Shown here: in pieces, positions 43,783 through 53,075 of the stretch
Layout: each line of letters begins with the position of its first letter
How positions within the stretch are numbered: the first letter of the stretch is position 1
Origin: Neoroseomonas oryzicola
GTDB lineage: Bacteria > Pseudomonadota > Alphaproteobacteria > Acetobacterales > Acetobacteraceae
NCBI RefSeq assembly: GCF_012163135.1
Contig: NZ_JAAVUP010000002.1
Coordinates: forward strand, 248,001-312,000
Reading direction: 5' to 3'
Length of the DNA: 64,000 nucleotides
Notes under the pieces: model-generated
What the model was told of the DNA's origin: nothing
Database searches by the model: none
What the model saw: the letters and a program-made list of their open reading frames with translations, nothing else
Program-made: the position numbers and the translations under genes

Positions 43783-44898
43783 ATGCTGCGCCGCGCCCTC
43801 CTTGCCCTCGCGCTCCTCGCCGCGCCTGCCGCGGCGCAGGAAGGCCCCGTCACCTCCGAACGCGCGACCTTCCGCGTGACAACGTTTGCGACCGGCCTCG
43901 AACGGCCCTGGGGCGCGGTGTTCCTGCCGGACGGGACGATGCTGGTCACCGAGCGGCCGGGCCGGCTGCGCCGGATCGGCACGGATGGGCGCGTCTCGGC
44001 CCCGCTCGGCGGCGTGCCGCAGGTCGATGCGAACGGGCAGGGGGGATTGCTCGACATCGCGCTGGCGCCGGATTTCGCGCGCACGCGGGAGGTCTTCCTC
44101 TGCCAGTCCGCGCTGGTCGAGGGCGGGTCGCTCACGCGCCTCGTCGTCGCGCGGCTGTCGCCTGCGACCGATGCGCTCACCGGCGTGCGGCGTATCATCG
44201 ATGCCGGCCCGCCGCAGGAATCCGGCCGCCTGCACTACGGCTGCCGCATCGTCTTCGGGCCGGAAGGCCACATCTTCCTCTCGACCGGCGAGCGCAACGA
44301 GCGCGCCCGCGCCCAACGCCTCGACGACCTCGCGGGCAAGGTGCTGCGCCTGACGCGCGACGGACGCGTGCCGCCGGACAATCCCTTCGTCGGCCGCGCC
44401 GACGCCCGGCCCGAGATCTGGTCCTACGGCCACCGCCATCCGCAGGGCCTCGCCTTCAACCCCTGGACCGGCAGCCTGTGGGAGGCCGAGTTCGGGCCGC
44501 GCGGCGGGGACGAGATCAACGTCATCCGCCGCGGCGCGAACTATGGCTGGCCGGTCGTCAGCCATGGGCGCGAATACTGGGGGCCGCGCATCTCGCGCGA
44601 GGTCAGCGCGCCCGGCATGGAGGACCCGATCCATGTCTGGGTGCCCTCGGTCAGCCCCTCGGGCATCACCTTCTACGACGGCGCGGCCTTCCCGGGGTGG
44701 CGCGGCAGCCTGTTCGCGGCGGCGCAGAGCACGCCCGGCCTGGTGCGCCTGACGACCGATGGCGACCGCGTGACCGGCGAGGAACGGCTGTTCTGGGGCA
44801 AGATCGCCTTCCGCCACCAGGTCGTCGGGCCGGATGGCCGGCTGTACCTGCTGACGGACGAGAACGAGGGCCGCATCCTGCGCCTCGATCCCGCCTGA
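43783..44898 (+). CDS. PQQ-dependent soluble aldose/sorbosone dehydrogenase (GSDH) family protein
   Basis: A 371-residue exported six-bladed beta-propeller. The signal peptide (RRALLALALLAAPAAAQ) is followed by GHRHPQGLAFNPWTGSLWEA, GPRGGDEINVIRRGANYGWP and a late HQVVGPDGRLYL. These match the YliI/GSDH family, which oxidises sugars in the periplasm with PQQ. EFGP replaces the usual EHGP, so a key His may be altered. PQQ biosynthesis genes are not in the window. Confidence 0.85.
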   Translation: MLRRALLALALLAAPAAAQEGPVTSERATFRVTTFATGLERPWGAVFLPDGTMLVTERPGRLRRIGTDGRVSAPLGGVPQVDANGQGGLLDIALAPDFARTREVFLCQSALVEGGSLTRLVVARLSPATDALTGVRRIIDAGPPQESGRLHYGCRIVFGPEGHIFLSTGERNERARAQRLDDLAGKVLRLTRDGRVPPDNPFVGRADARPEIWSYGHRHPQGLAFNPWTGSLWEAEFGPRGGDEINVIRRGANYGWPVVSHGREYWGPRISREVSAPGMEDPIHVWVPSVSPSGITFYDGAAFPGWRGSLFAAAQSTPGLVRLTTDGDRVTGEERLFWGKIAFRHQVVGPDGRLYLLTDENEGRILRLDPA

Positions 44899-44965
44899 CG
44901 GGGCTTTGCAGGGCGGCGCGGATCGCGGAGGCTGGCGCCAACGACGCCAGACCGGAAACGCCCGC

Positions 44966-45826
44966 ATGACTGCTGCAGATCGCTTTCGCCAACGCCTTGC
45001 CCAGGGCGGGATCGTCTCCGCGCCCGGCGCGCCGGATGCCTTCGCCGCCCGGCTGATCGAGCGCGCGGGCTTCGAGGCGATCTACATGACCGGCCTCGGC
45101 GCGACGGCCTCGCGGCTCGGGCGCCCCGACATCGGGCTGCTGACGCAGACGGAGATGTCGACCCATGCGCGCGACATGGTGCGCGCGGTCTCGATCCCGA
45201 TCATCGCCGATGCCGACACCGGCTATGGCGGCCCCGCCAACATCGCCCGCACGGTCGAGGAATACGCCCAGGCCGGGGTCGCCGCGATCCACCTCGAGGA
45301 CCAGGTCGCACCCAAGCGCTGCGGGCAGCTCGCCGGCATCCGCCTGATCCCGATCGAGGAGCATGTCCGCCGTCTGAAATGCGCGGTGGCTTCGCGCGCA
45401 GCGGGCGGGCCGTTGGTGATCGGCCGTACCGACGCGATGCCTGCCATCGGCCCCGAGGAAGCGGTGCGCCGCGCGCTGATGATCCGCGACGCGGGTGTCG
45501 ACCTCGTCTTCGTCGACGGGCTCAAGAAGATCGCCGAGGTCGAGACCGTGGCCCGTCAGGTGCCAGGGCCGAAGGTCGTATCCATCGTCGACGGCAATGA
45601 GACCACGGCGCTCGACGCGAAGACGCTGGAGCAGATGGGCTTCGCCGTCGTGCTCTACGCCGTGACCACTCTGTTCACGGCCGCGAAGGCGATGGCGGAC
45701 GCGCTCGCCGTGCTGAAGCGCGACGGGACGCCGGCGGCCGCCGCCGGCGCCATGATGACCTATGCCGAGTTCAGCGAGGTGGTGGACCTGCCCCGCTTCC
45801 AGCGCCTCGACGAGGACTACGGCTGA
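44966..45826 (+). CDS. Isocitrate lyase/PEP phosphonomutase family enzyme
   Basis: A 286-residue barrel enzyme. PDAFAARLIERAGFEAIYMTG, ADADTGYGG and LEDQVAPKRCGQ place it in the PEP mutase/methylisocitrate lyase/oxaloacetate decarboxylase group. The isocitrate lyase signature K-R-C-G-H has Gln in place of His, as in many non-ICL members, so carboxyphosphonoenolpyruvate mutase, lyase or decarboxylase activity is possible. It converges on the enoyl-CoA hydratase gene. Confidence 0.85.
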   Translation: MTAADRFRQRLAQGGIVSAPGAPDAFAARLIERAGFEAIYMTGLGATASRLGRPDIGLLTQTEMSTHARDMVRAVSIPIIADADTGYGGPANIARTVEEYAQAGVAAIHLEDQVAPKRCGQLAGIRLIPIEEHVRRLKCAVASRAAGGPLVIGRTDAMPAIGPEEAVRRALMIRDAGVDLVFVDGLKKIAEVETVARQVPGPKVVSIVDGNETTALDAKTLEQMGFAVVLYAVTTLFTAAKAMADALAVLKRDGTPAAAAGAMMTYAEFSEVVDLPRFQRLDEDYG

Positions 45827-45829
45827 GGA

Positions 45830-46633
45830 TCAGCGCCCTTCGAAGTTCGGGGCGCGCTTTTCCAGCATCGAATCCACCGCCTCGCGGTGGTCGCGCGTGC
45901 CATGCGCGAGCGCCTGGTAGGCCGCCGACATCTCGAGCAGTGTGGACAGGCGCATGTGCTGGCTCTCGCGCAGCAGGCGCTTGGTCATGCGCACGGCCTG
46001 GGGCGGGTTCACGGCGATGCGGTTCGCCATGTCGCGCGCGGCGGCCAGCAGGTCGCCGGGTGCGACGACCTTCGACACCAGCCCGCAGGCCAGCGCCTCG
46101 GCCGGGTTGATCACGTCGCCGGTCAGCGACATTTCGAGCGCCTTCGACATGCCGACCACCTTCGGCAGCAGGTAGGCACCGCCGTCGCCCGGCACGATGC
46201 CGACCTTGACGAAGGATTCCGCGAAGCGCGCCGTCTCGGACGCGATGCGGATGTCGCACATGCAGGCGAGATCAAGCCCCGCGCCGATCGCCGGCCCGTT
46301 GATCGCCGCGATGGTCGGGATGTCCATCTCATACAGCGCGAGGGGGATCATCTGGATGCCGAAGCGATAGGAATCGCGCATCTCGGCGCCCGTCTCGCCG
46401 CGCGTGATGCCTGTGCGGTCACGCATGCCCTTGAGATCGCCGCCCGCGCAGAAGGCCGTGCCCGCGCCGGTGACGATCACCACGCGGACCGACCCGTCCT
46501 TGTTCAGCGCGCGGCAGGCCTCGGCGACCTCGGCGCATTCCTCGGGCGTGGAGATGGCGTTGCGCTTTTCCGGTCGGTTGAGCGTGAGGGTGACGACATG
46601 GCCGTCGCGCTCGATCTTGAGGAAGTCGGTCAT
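45830..46633 (-). CDS. Enoyl-CoA hydratase/isomerase family protein
   Basis: A 267-residue crotonase-fold enzyme acting on acyl-CoA thioesters. The oxyanion-hole segments AFCAGGDLKGM and GPAIGAGLDLACMCD are clear, and GIVPGDGGAYLLP carries the active-site loop. It is the last gene of a three-gene operon with two acyl-CoA dehydrogenases; the start overlaps the preceding stop (ATGA). Together they resemble a short beta-oxidation-type unit for an unidentified acyl-CoA. Confidence 0.9.
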   Translation of the reverse strand: MTDFLKIERDGHVVTLTLNRPEKRNAISTPEECAEVAEACRALNKDGSVRVVIVTGAGTAFCAGGDLKGMRDRTGITRGETGAEMRDSYRFGIQMIPLALYEMDIPTIAAINGPAIGAGLDLACMCDIRIASETARFAESFVKVGIVPGDGGAYLLPKVVGMSKALEMSLTGDVINPAEALACGLVSKVVAPGDLLAAARDMANRIAVNPPQAVRMTKRLLRESQHMRLSTLLEMSAAYQALAHGTRDHREAVDSMLEKRAPNFEGR

Positions 46634-47640
46634 GCAGCGGGTTCCTGATCGCGGGAAGTGAGGAAGGACCAGAGCGGGCCAGGTGCGGCCTGCACCGTCG
46701 CGCCGATGCGCGCGGTCCAGAAGCGCTCGGACCCGCCTTCCTCCCGCCACGACCAGAGGCGGCGGGTGAAGTGGTGCAGCGCGTGCTCCTCGGTGATGCC
46801 CATGGCGGCGAGGACCTGGTGCGCGATCGCCGCGCAGCGGGCCGCGGCCTCGCCGGCGGTGACCTTGGCGCAGCCGATCTCGAAGGCGGCGTCGGCGATG
46901 CCGCGGGCATCGGCCGCGCGCGCCGCGGCGGCCGCGGCGACCGACGCCGCGGACGTCTCCGCCGCGAAGACCGCGAGCTGCTGCTGCACCGCCTGGAAGC
47001 GGCCGATCGGACGCCCGAACTGCTTGCGGGTGTTGGCGTGCTCGACGGCGAGCGAGAGCGCGGCCTGCAACGCGCCGGCCATCTGCGCGCTGCGGAGCAG
47101 GGCGGCGACGGACCGCGCGGCCTCCGCACCCCATGCATTGGGCAGCGTGCCCTCAGCGACGGGTGCGCCGGTCACGGCCGGCACGTCGCGCGGCTCGCGC
47201 GCGATGTTCGCACCTTCCGTCCAGCGCAGCGCTTCCGCGGCGTAGAGCGCGACGCGCGCGCCATCCACCAGCACGACATGGCCCGCATGGCGTCCCCATG
47301 GCACGGGGGCGCCCGCGGCGGCGAAGGTCAGTACGCCCTCCGGCGCCTCGATCCCCGCGGCGCCGAGCAGCGCGGCCGCGCCGATCCCTTCCGCCATCGG
47401 CACCGGCGCGCCGGCGTGGCCGAGCGCTTCCAGCAGCGGCACCGCATCCGCGAAGCCCAGACCCGCGCCGCCCTGCGCTTCCGGCACCAGCGCGGTGGCG
47501 AGGCCAAGGCCCGACAGCGCCTCCCATGCCGAAGCCGGGAAATCGCCGCCTTCCAGGGCGCGCAGCGTCGTGACATCGGCGGCATCCGCCAGCGCGCGCG
47601 CGACCTGTTCGGCGAGTTCCGCCGCGATCCCGTTGTCCAT
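46630..47640 (-). CDS. Acyl-CoA dehydrogenase-like protein, short subunit
   Basis: A 336-residue acyl-CoA dehydrogenase-family protein, shorter than the usual 380. The N-terminal helical domain (ALSGLGLATALVPEAQGGAG) and the C-terminal KQFGRPIGRFQAVQQQLAVF are recognisable. The catalytic-base region ends without the GGTxEIxR motif of its neighbour. Adjacent full-length plus shortened pairs often make heteromeric (alpha2beta2) dehydrogenases, as in steroid degradation; this is inference. The start codon shares one base with the upstream stop. Confidence 0.85.
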   Translation of the reverse strand: MDNGIAAELAEQVARALADAADVTTLRALEGGDFPASAWEALSGLGLATALVPEAQGGAGLGFADAVPLLEALGHAGAPVPMAEGIGAAALLGAAGIEAPEGVLTFAAAGAPVPWGRHAGHVVLVDGARVALYAAEALRWTEGANIAREPRDVPAVTGAPVAEGTLPNAWGAEAARSVAALLRSAQMAGALQAALSLAVEHANTRKQFGRPIGRFQAVQQQLAVFAAETSAASVAAAAAARAADARGIADAAFEIGCAKVTAGEAAARCAAIAHQVLAAMGITEEHALHHFTRRLWSWREEGGSERFWTARIGATVQAAPGPLWSFLTSRDQEPAA

Positions 47641-48779
47641 CAGCGCAGCCCCAGCTCGCGCGCGATGATGCCGCGCATGATCTCCCGCGTGCCGCCGCGC
47701 AGCGAGAAGGTCGGATTGATCTGCGTCAGGTAGTCGTGCATGCGGCGCATCGCCTCGGGCATCTCCTCCACGTCGCGCAGCGCGCGCATCGCCCCGGGCA
47801 GCGCCTGTTCGAAATCGTTGCCCAGGTCCTTCACCAGTGCCGCCTGGCGCACCGGGTCGTCGCCGTCCTGCAGCATGCCGGCGATGGCGGTTGACATGGA
47901 ACGCAGCGTCCAGAGCCGCGCGACCTCGCGGCCCAGCGCGGGGGCGGCCGCCGCGTCGCTGCGCAGCGCCTCGATCCCGGTCTCCAGCAGCGGGTGCGAT
48001 GACAGGTACCGATCCGGCCCGCTGCGCTCGAAGGCGAGCTCGCTCGTCGCCTGCGCCCAGCCCGCGCCTTCCTGGCCGATCAGCGCGTCCTCCGGCAGCA
48101 TCACCTCGTCGAAGGTGATCTCGTTGAAGCCTTCCTCGCCGACCAGGTCGCGGATCGGGCGGATGGTCACACCCGGCGCCTTCAGGTCCACCAGCACCTG
48201 CGACAGGCCCTGGTGCTTCGACCCGCCCTCGGGCGGCGGCGAGGTGCGCACCAGCGCGATCATCCAGTCACAGAGATGGCCGAAGGTGGTCCAGATCTTC
48301 CGGCCGTTCAGCTTCCACCCGCCATCGACCTTGTCGGCGCGCGTGCGCAGGGAGGCGAGGTCGGACCCTGAATCCGGCTCCGACAGCCCGATGCAGAAGG
48401 CGTAGTCGCCGGAGACGATCTTCGGCAGGAACTTCTGCCGCTGCGCTTCTGTGCCCAGGCGCAGGATCAACGGCCCGGACTGACGGTCGCCGATCCAGTG
48501 CGCGCCGACCGGCGCGCCGGCGGCGAGCATCTCCTCCAGCACGATGATGCGCTCGAGGAAGCTGCGCTCCGCGCCGCCATACTGCTTCGGCCAGCACATG
48601 CCGATCCAGCCGCGGGCGCCGACCGCGCGGGTAAAGTCGCGGTCGAAGCCCATCCAGGACCGGGCGCGCACCTCGGGCGTCCAGCGATGCTCGTGCTCGG
48701 CGATGAAGGCGCGGACCTCGGCGCGCAGCGCCGCCGCGCCGGGCGGCGGGTCGCGCAGGTCGAAGCGCAGGCCGGTCAT
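47640..48779 (-). CDS. Acyl-CoA dehydrogenase, large subunit
   Basis: A 379-residue flavoprotein introducing a trans double bond next to a CoA thioester. GIMCWPK-type segment (here GMCWPKQYGGAERSFLERI), the FAD/substrate motif LSEPDSGSDLASLRTRA and the C-terminal SLRGGTREIMRGIIARELGL are intact. It is the first gene of the operon with the shortened dehydrogenase and the hydratase. Confidence 0.92.
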   Translation of the reverse strand: MTGLRFDLRDPPPGAAALRAEVRAFIAEHEHRWTPEVRARSWMGFDRDFTRAVGARGWIGMCWPKQYGGAERSFLERIIVLEEMLAAGAPVGAHWIGDRQSGPLILRLGTEAQRQKFLPKIVSGDYAFCIGLSEPDSGSDLASLRTRADKVDGGWKLNGRKIWTTFGHLCDWMIALVRTSPPPEGGSKHQGLSQVLVDLKAPGVTIRPIRDLVGEEGFNEITFDEVMLPEDALIGQEGAGWAQATSELAFERSGPDRYLSSHPLLETGIEALRSDAAAAPALGREVARLWTLRSMSTAIAGMLQDGDDPVRQAALVKDLGNDFEQALPGAMRALRDVEEMPEAMRRMHDYLTQINPTFSLRGGTREIMRGIIARELGLR

Positions 48780-48831
48780 GGCGTTCTCCCGTGAATCTTG
48801 GCCGACATTGTCGGCGCGCCGCGGCGCGCTG

Positions 48832-49470
48832 TCACGACCCCGCGCGCATCGCCTCGGCCACCGCGCGGTCGGCGGCGTCCTCGCTCGCGGCCAGGCCCGC
48901 CACGACGCCGGCGCGGTCCGGCTCCGGCCGGTTCTGGCTGAGCTTGCGCTTGCCGATCAGCGTCTCGATGCGCAGCGCGATGCCGACGATGCCGCGGAGC
49001 TGGCTCGCGACGAAGCTCTCGGGCGCATCCGTCACCGCCCAGGGATCGGCGCGCGGCGCCTCGTGCCGGTCGGTCAGGCGCGAGACGACGGCGTGCAGTC
49101 GTTCTGCATCCTCGAACACCTCGACCGGGCCGATGGCATGCACGGCGACGTAGTTCCAGGTCGGCACCACGCGGCCATGTTCCTGCTTCGACGCATAGTG
49201 CGACGGCGAGACATAGGCCTCCGGCCCCTGGAAGATCGCCCGCGCGGCGCCGGCGGCGGCGAGGCCCTTCCACTGCGGGTTCGCCTTCGCGACATGGCCG
49301 TAGAGCGTGCCGTGCGGACCTTCCTCGGGCACCAGGAACAGCGGCAGGTGCGTCGCCTCCGGCACCCCGCCATCCGCGGCGGCGGACACGATCAGCGCCA
49401 GGCGCGCCGCGCGCATGATCTCCCGCAGAACCTCGGGGCGGTCCTCACGGAAGGCGGGCGGGTTGTACAT
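48832..49470 (-). CDS. FMN-binding PaiB-like protein
   Basis: A 212-residue protein with MYNPPAFREDRPEVLREIMR, HLPLFLVPEEGPHGTLYGHV and PTWNYVAVHAIGPVEV, the signature of PaiB-type FMN-binding split-barrel proteins. In Bacillus PaiB is a negative regulator of sporulation and protease genes; here a flavin-dependent or regulatory role is open. It stands alone, separated from the dehydrogenase operon by 52 bp. Confidence 0.85.
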   Translation of the reverse strand: MYNPPAFREDRPEVLREIMRAARLALIVSAAADGGVPEATHLPLFLVPEEGPHGTLYGHVAKANPQWKGLAAAGAARAIFQGPEAYVSPSHYASKQEHGRVVPTWNYVAVHAIGPVEVFEDAERLHAVVSRLTDRHEAPRADPWAVTDAPESFVASQLRGIVGIALRIETLIGKRKLSQNRPEPDRAGVVAGLAASEDAADRAVAEAMRAGS

Positions 49471-49551
49471 GGCGCGATGCTCCTTTCGGGTGCAGGCTAG
49501 CCGCGTGCCGGCCCCGCCGGGAACCGGCGCGGGCCGCGGAGGAGACATGCC

Positions 49552-49746
49552 ATGGACGAGGATCGTTTCAACATGGAACTGCGGAAGTTCCTCAAGCAGG
49601 TGGGCGTCACCTCCCAGCGCGAGATCGAGCGCGTGGCGCGCGAGGGTGCCGGCAAGGGCAAGTCGCTGCGGCTGCGCATGTCGCTGACCTCGCCCGATGC
49701 CCCGGGCCTGCAGCATGTCGTGGAAGCCGAGATCCCGTTGGACTGA
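49552..49746 (+). CDS. DUF6494-type small protein
   Basis: A 64-residue protein (MDEDRFNMELRKFLKQVGVT, then SQREIERVAREGAGKG and LQHVVEAEIPLD). The layout matches the small DUF6494-type proteins common in proteobacteria, with no known function. GGAGACATGCC precedes the ATG. It lies 7 bp before an amidase gene. Confidence 0.75.
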   Translation: MDEDRFNMELRKFLKQVGVTSQREIERVAREGAGKGKSLRLRMSLTSPDAPGLQHVVEAEIPLD

Positions 49747-49753
49747 CCGCCTC

Positions 49754-51208
49754 ATGCCGAACGAACTGATCCGCCTCACGGCGCGCGAGGCGGTCGCGCG
49801 GTTGCGCGCGAAGGACATCACGCCGCTCGAGATGATCGACGCCGCCGCCGCGCGCATCGCCGAGGTCGAGCCCGCGGTGAACGCGCTGCCGACGCTCTGC
49901 CTCGACCGCGCGCGCGACCACGCGAAGGCCCTGATGCGCGGCGCGCGGCGCGAGGCGGAGGGCGAGCCCGGCTGGCTCGCCGGCCTGCCCGTCGCGATCA
50001 AGGACCTCACCGAAGTCGCCGGCGTGCGCACCACCTTCGGCAGCCCGATCTTCGCCGATCACGTCCCGGACCGCAGCCACCCGATCGTCGAGCGCATCGA
50101 GCGCAAGGGCGGGGTGGTCATCGCGAAGTCGAACACGCCCGAATTCGGCGCCGGCGGATCGACCTTCAACGAGGTGTTCGGCCGCACGCGCAACCCGTGG
50201 AACACCTCGCTCACCTGTGGCGGGTCGACCGGCGGCGGCGCGGTGGCGCTGGCGACGGGCGAGGTCTGGCTCGCCCATGGCTCCGACCATGGCGGATCGC
50301 TGCGCCGGCCGGCGACCTACTGTTCCGTCGTCGGCCTGCGTCCCTCGCCCGGGCGCGTGACGCGCGGCGCGCAGGAGGACCTCTGGTCGCCGCTCTCGGT
50401 CCAGGGGCCGATGGCGCGCAACATCCCCGACCTAGCGCTGTTCCTCGACACAATGGCGGGCTGGGACATTGACGATCCGATGACCTACGACGCGCCGGCG
50501 CGCTCCTACGCCGACGCCGTCGCGGCCGCCGAGCGCGAGAAGCCCCTGCGCATCGCCTTCACGACCGATTTCGGCGGCGCGCTGCCGATGGACTGCGAGA
50601 TGCACGAGATCTGCGCGCGGGAAGTTCGCCGCTTCGAGAGCCTCGGCATCGCCGTCGAGGAGGTGCATCCCGACCTCGGCGCGTTGAACGAGGCCTTCCT
50701 CGTCCTGCGCAGCCAGCATTTCGTGGTGGACCGGGAGGAATTGCTCGCGACGAAGCGCGACAAGCTGAAGCCCGACATCATCTGGCAGACCGAACGCGGC
50801 CTCGCCGAGACGCCGTCCCGCCTTGCCTGGGCCGAGCATGAGCGCGCGCGCTTCTTCCGCGCCATGCGTGACATCTTCGCGACCTGCGACGTGCTGGTCA
50901 CGCCCGGCGCCTCGACGCCGGCCTTCGATGTGATGCTGCGCGCGCCGGAGAAGATCGCGGGCCAGGTGCTCGACAACTACATGGGCGGGTCGCTGATCAA
51001 CGCCTTCGCGACGATGGCGAGCTGCCCCGCCGTCGCGGTGCCCTGCGGCTTCGACCAGTACGGACGGCCGGTCGGGCTGCAGGTGGTCGCACCGCCGCGG
51101 CGGGATGCCAGGGCGCTGCAGGTCGCGGCGCTGTTCGAGCAACTGACCGGCCTCGACAGGATGCTGCCGGTCGATCCGAAGCCGGGTGTGGTGCCGCCGT
51201 ACGAATGA
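49754..51208 (+). CDS. Amidase (amidase-signature family)
   Basis: A 484-residue amidase: Lys in GLPVAIKDLTEVAG, the Ser-loop CGGSTGGGAVALATG and nucleophile region GSDHGGSLRRPA. The second Ser of the usual GGSSGG is Thr and the GTD before GGS is GSD; the catalytic residues themselves seem kept. This is the third amidase of the window. It converges on a Bug gene across palindromic element copy 2. The substrate is unknown. Confidence 0.9.
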   Translation: MPNELIRLTAREAVARLRAKDITPLEMIDAAAARIAEVEPAVNALPTLCLDRARDHAKALMRGARREAEGEPGWLAGLPVAIKDLTEVAGVRTTFGSPIFADHVPDRSHPIVERIERKGGVVIAKSNTPEFGAGGSTFNEVFGRTRNPWNTSLTCGGSTGGGAVALATGEVWLAHGSDHGGSLRRPATYCSVVGLRPSPGRVTRGAQEDLWSPLSVQGPMARNIPDLALFLDTMAGWDIDDPMTYDAPARSYADAVAAAEREKPLRIAFTTDFGGALPMDCEMHEICAREVRRFESLGIAVEEVHPDLGALNEAFLVLRSQHFVVDREELLATKRDKLKPDIIWQTERGLAETPSRLAWAEHERARFFRAMRDIFATCDVLVTPGASTPAFDVMLRAPEKIAGQVLDNYMGGSLINAFATMASCPAVAVPCGFDQYGRPVGLQVVAPPRRDARALQVAALFEQLTGLDRMLPVDPKPGVVPPYE

Positions 51209-51211
51209 AGG

Positions 51212-51341
51212 TCGGGGGAGGAGAACCTCCCCCGAACCCCCCTCCCTTCTTTTGTCACTTGGTGCCGCCCACGGCGGTCAGTCCCCAAATTCCAAAGAAG
51301 GTTGAGGGGGGCACGGGGGGAGAAGTTCCCTTCTCCCCCCG
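51212..51341. repeat. Dispersed palindromic element, copy 2 (reverse orientation)
   Basis: Hairpin TCGGGGGAGG/CCTCCCCCGA (loop AGAA, 51212-51235), the pair CCTTCTTT (51245-51252) and AAAGAAGG (51294-51301) and hairpin CGGGGGGAGAAG/CTTCTCCCCCCG (loop TTCC, 51314-51341) appear in the opposite order to copies 1 and 3. About 40 bp lie between the middle arms. It fills the gap between two convergent genes. Confidence 0.85.
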
Positions 51342-51348
51342 TTCTTCC

Positions 51349-52317
51349 TCACTGCGGCTGAATCCCCGCGGCCCGCGCCGCCGCCCCCCACTTCTCCATC
51401 TCCGCCTGCACGAAGGCCCGCATCTCGTCCGGCGAGTTCGACACGATCTCGGCCCCCAGCGTCTTGTGCCGGTCGACCACAGTCGCGTTCTGCAGCGCCG
51501 CCCGGATGTCGGTGTTGAGCTTCGCCAGCACCGGCGCCGGCAGGTTGGCCGGCGCGATGATCATCCCCCAGGTCGAGGCCTCGAAGCCCGGCAGGAAGGC
51601 TTCGCCGATCGTCGGCACGTCCGGCAACTGCGCGCTGCGTCGCGCGCCCGTCGTCGCGATGGCCTTGAGTGCGCCCGACTGGATATGGGGCAGGGCGGCG
51701 GGGACCGTGTCGAACATGATGTTCACGCGGTTGGCCATGAGGTCCGGATGCGCCTGAGTGGACCCGCGATAGGGCACGTATTCCAGCGTGATCCCCGTCC
51801 GCTGCGCGAACAGCACCGGGGCCAGGCGCACCACGCCCCCGGTGCCGGCGAAGGTCACGCCCGGATTACGCTTGGCGTAGTCGACCAGTTCCGCCGGTGT
51901 GTTCGGCGCGAAGGCGCGCGGCGCGCAGAGCACCAGCGGCGTCGAGGTCGTCTGCGTGACGAAGGTGAAGTCGCGCATCGTGTCGAAGGGCAGGCGATAG
52001 AAGGCCGCGTTCACCGGATGCCCGACCGACACCAGGCCGAGCGTGTAGCCATCGGCCGGGCTGCGGGCGACGGCCTCGGTGCCGATGACGCCGTCCGCGC
52101 CGGCGCGGTTCTCGACCGGCACTGGCTGGCCCCAGGCGGTGGCCAGCGGGTCGGACAGCAGCCGCGCCGTGATGTCCGACACGCCGCCCGGCGTGTAGGG
52201 CACGATGATGCGGACGGCGCGGCTCGGCCAGGCGGCCTGCGCGCGCGCCCGGCCGGCGGCGATCAGCCCGGGCAGGGCAAGCGAAGCGGCGCCGAGGCCG
52301 CGGCGGGTGATGGACAT
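51349..52317 (-). CDS. TctC/Bug-type tripartite tricarboxylate transporter substrate-binding protein
   Basis: A 322-residue exported binding protein. The signal peptide has a twin-Arg-like start (SITRRGLGAASLALPGLIAA). Bug blocks are RAVRIIVPYTPGGVSDITA, ENRAGADGVIG and YVPYRGSTQAHP. It converges on the third amidase and could bind an amide or acid linked to it. No transporter membrane genes are near. Confidence 0.9.
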   Translation of the reverse strand: MSITRRGLGAASLALPGLIAAGRARAQAAWPSRAVRIIVPYTPGGVSDITARLLSDPLATAWGQPVPVENRAGADGVIGTEAVARSPADGYTLGLVSVGHPVNAAFYRLPFDTMRDFTFVTQTTSTPLVLCAPRAFAPNTPAELVDYAKRNPGVTFAGTGGVVRLAPVLFAQRTGITLEYVPYRGSTQAHPDLMANRVNIMFDTVPAALPHIQSGALKAIATTGARRSAQLPDVPTIGEAFLPGFEASTWGMIIAPANLPAPVLAKLNTDIRAALQNATVVDRHKTLGAEIVSNSPDEMRAFVQAEMEKWGAAARAAGIQPQ

Positions 52318-52425
52318 GGTGTTTCCTTCCTCCCGGGGCTTCTCGGGCCCGGCGCCGGGCATCCTGACCGTTGCGGCGGCGGCGGTCCATTCCGCGGCGT
52401 CCGAAACGGGCGTAAAGCCTTGCGA

Positions 52426-53073
52426 ATGAGGATCCTGGCCATCGAGGGCGCGCTCGCCCGCTGCTCCGCCGCCGTGCTGGCGGATGGCGAGATCGTCGCG
52501 AGCGCCATGGAGGACGCCGCGCGCGGTCATCCGTCCCTGCTGCCGTCGATGGCGCAGGCGGTGCTGGCGCGGGCCGGGCTGCGGGCGACGGCACTCGATG
52601 CGGTCGCGGTCGGCGTGGGGCCGGGAGGGTTCACCGGGCTGCGCGCGGCCATCGCCCTGGCCGAGGGCATCGCGCGCGGCGCCGGGATCCCGCTGGTTGG
52701 CGTGACGACCGGCGAGGCGCTCGCCGCCGCGCTGCCTGGCGACGGCCGCGTGGTGTGGGCCGCGGTCGACAACCGCCGCGGCCGCGTCGTGCTGGAATGC
52801 TTCGCCGCCGGGACGGCCGTGCCGCGCGCGCCGCTGGTCGCGCCGCTGGACGACCTGCCGCGCGTGGACGGGCCCGTGCTGGTGCTCGGCGACGCCGCTG
52901 TCGCGGTCGCCGAGATCCTGGCCGCGCGCGGCGCGACGGTCGAAGCCCGTCCTGGCCTGCCGGAGGCCGCCGCCGTTGCGCGTGTCGCTGCCCGGCGCCT
53001 GGCGGGTGCCCTGCCGCCGCGGGATGGCACGCCTATCTATGCGGAACCGCCGGCGGTCAGGGCGCCGGCCTGA
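52426..53073 (+). CDS. tsaB: tRNA threonylcarbamoyladenosine biosynthesis protein TsaB
   Basis: A 215-residue ASKHA-fold protein needed, with TsaD, TsaE and TsaC, to make t6A37 in tRNAs that read ANN codons. The N-terminus MRILAIEGALARCSAAVL and the motif GVGPGGFTGLRAAIALAEGI are diagnostic. It is followed directly by rimI, the usual arrangement. Confidence 0.9.
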   Translation: MRILAIEGALARCSAAVLADGEIVASAMEDAARGHPSLLPSMAQAVLARAGLRATALDAVAVGVGPGGFTGLRAAIALAEGIARGAGIPLVGVTTGEALAAALPGDGRVVWAAVDNRRGRVVLECFAAGTAVPRAPLVAPLDDLPRVDGPVLVLGDAAVAVAEILAARGATVEARPGLPEAAAVARVAARRLAGALPPRDGTPIYAEPPAVRAPA

Positions 53074-53075
53074 CC

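Noticed and set aside
45830..48779. Acyl-CoA genes considered as part of a fatty-acid synthesis or polyketide cluster
   Set aside because: No ketosynthase, acyl carrier protein or thiolase is adjacent; only a hydratase and two dehydrogenases.
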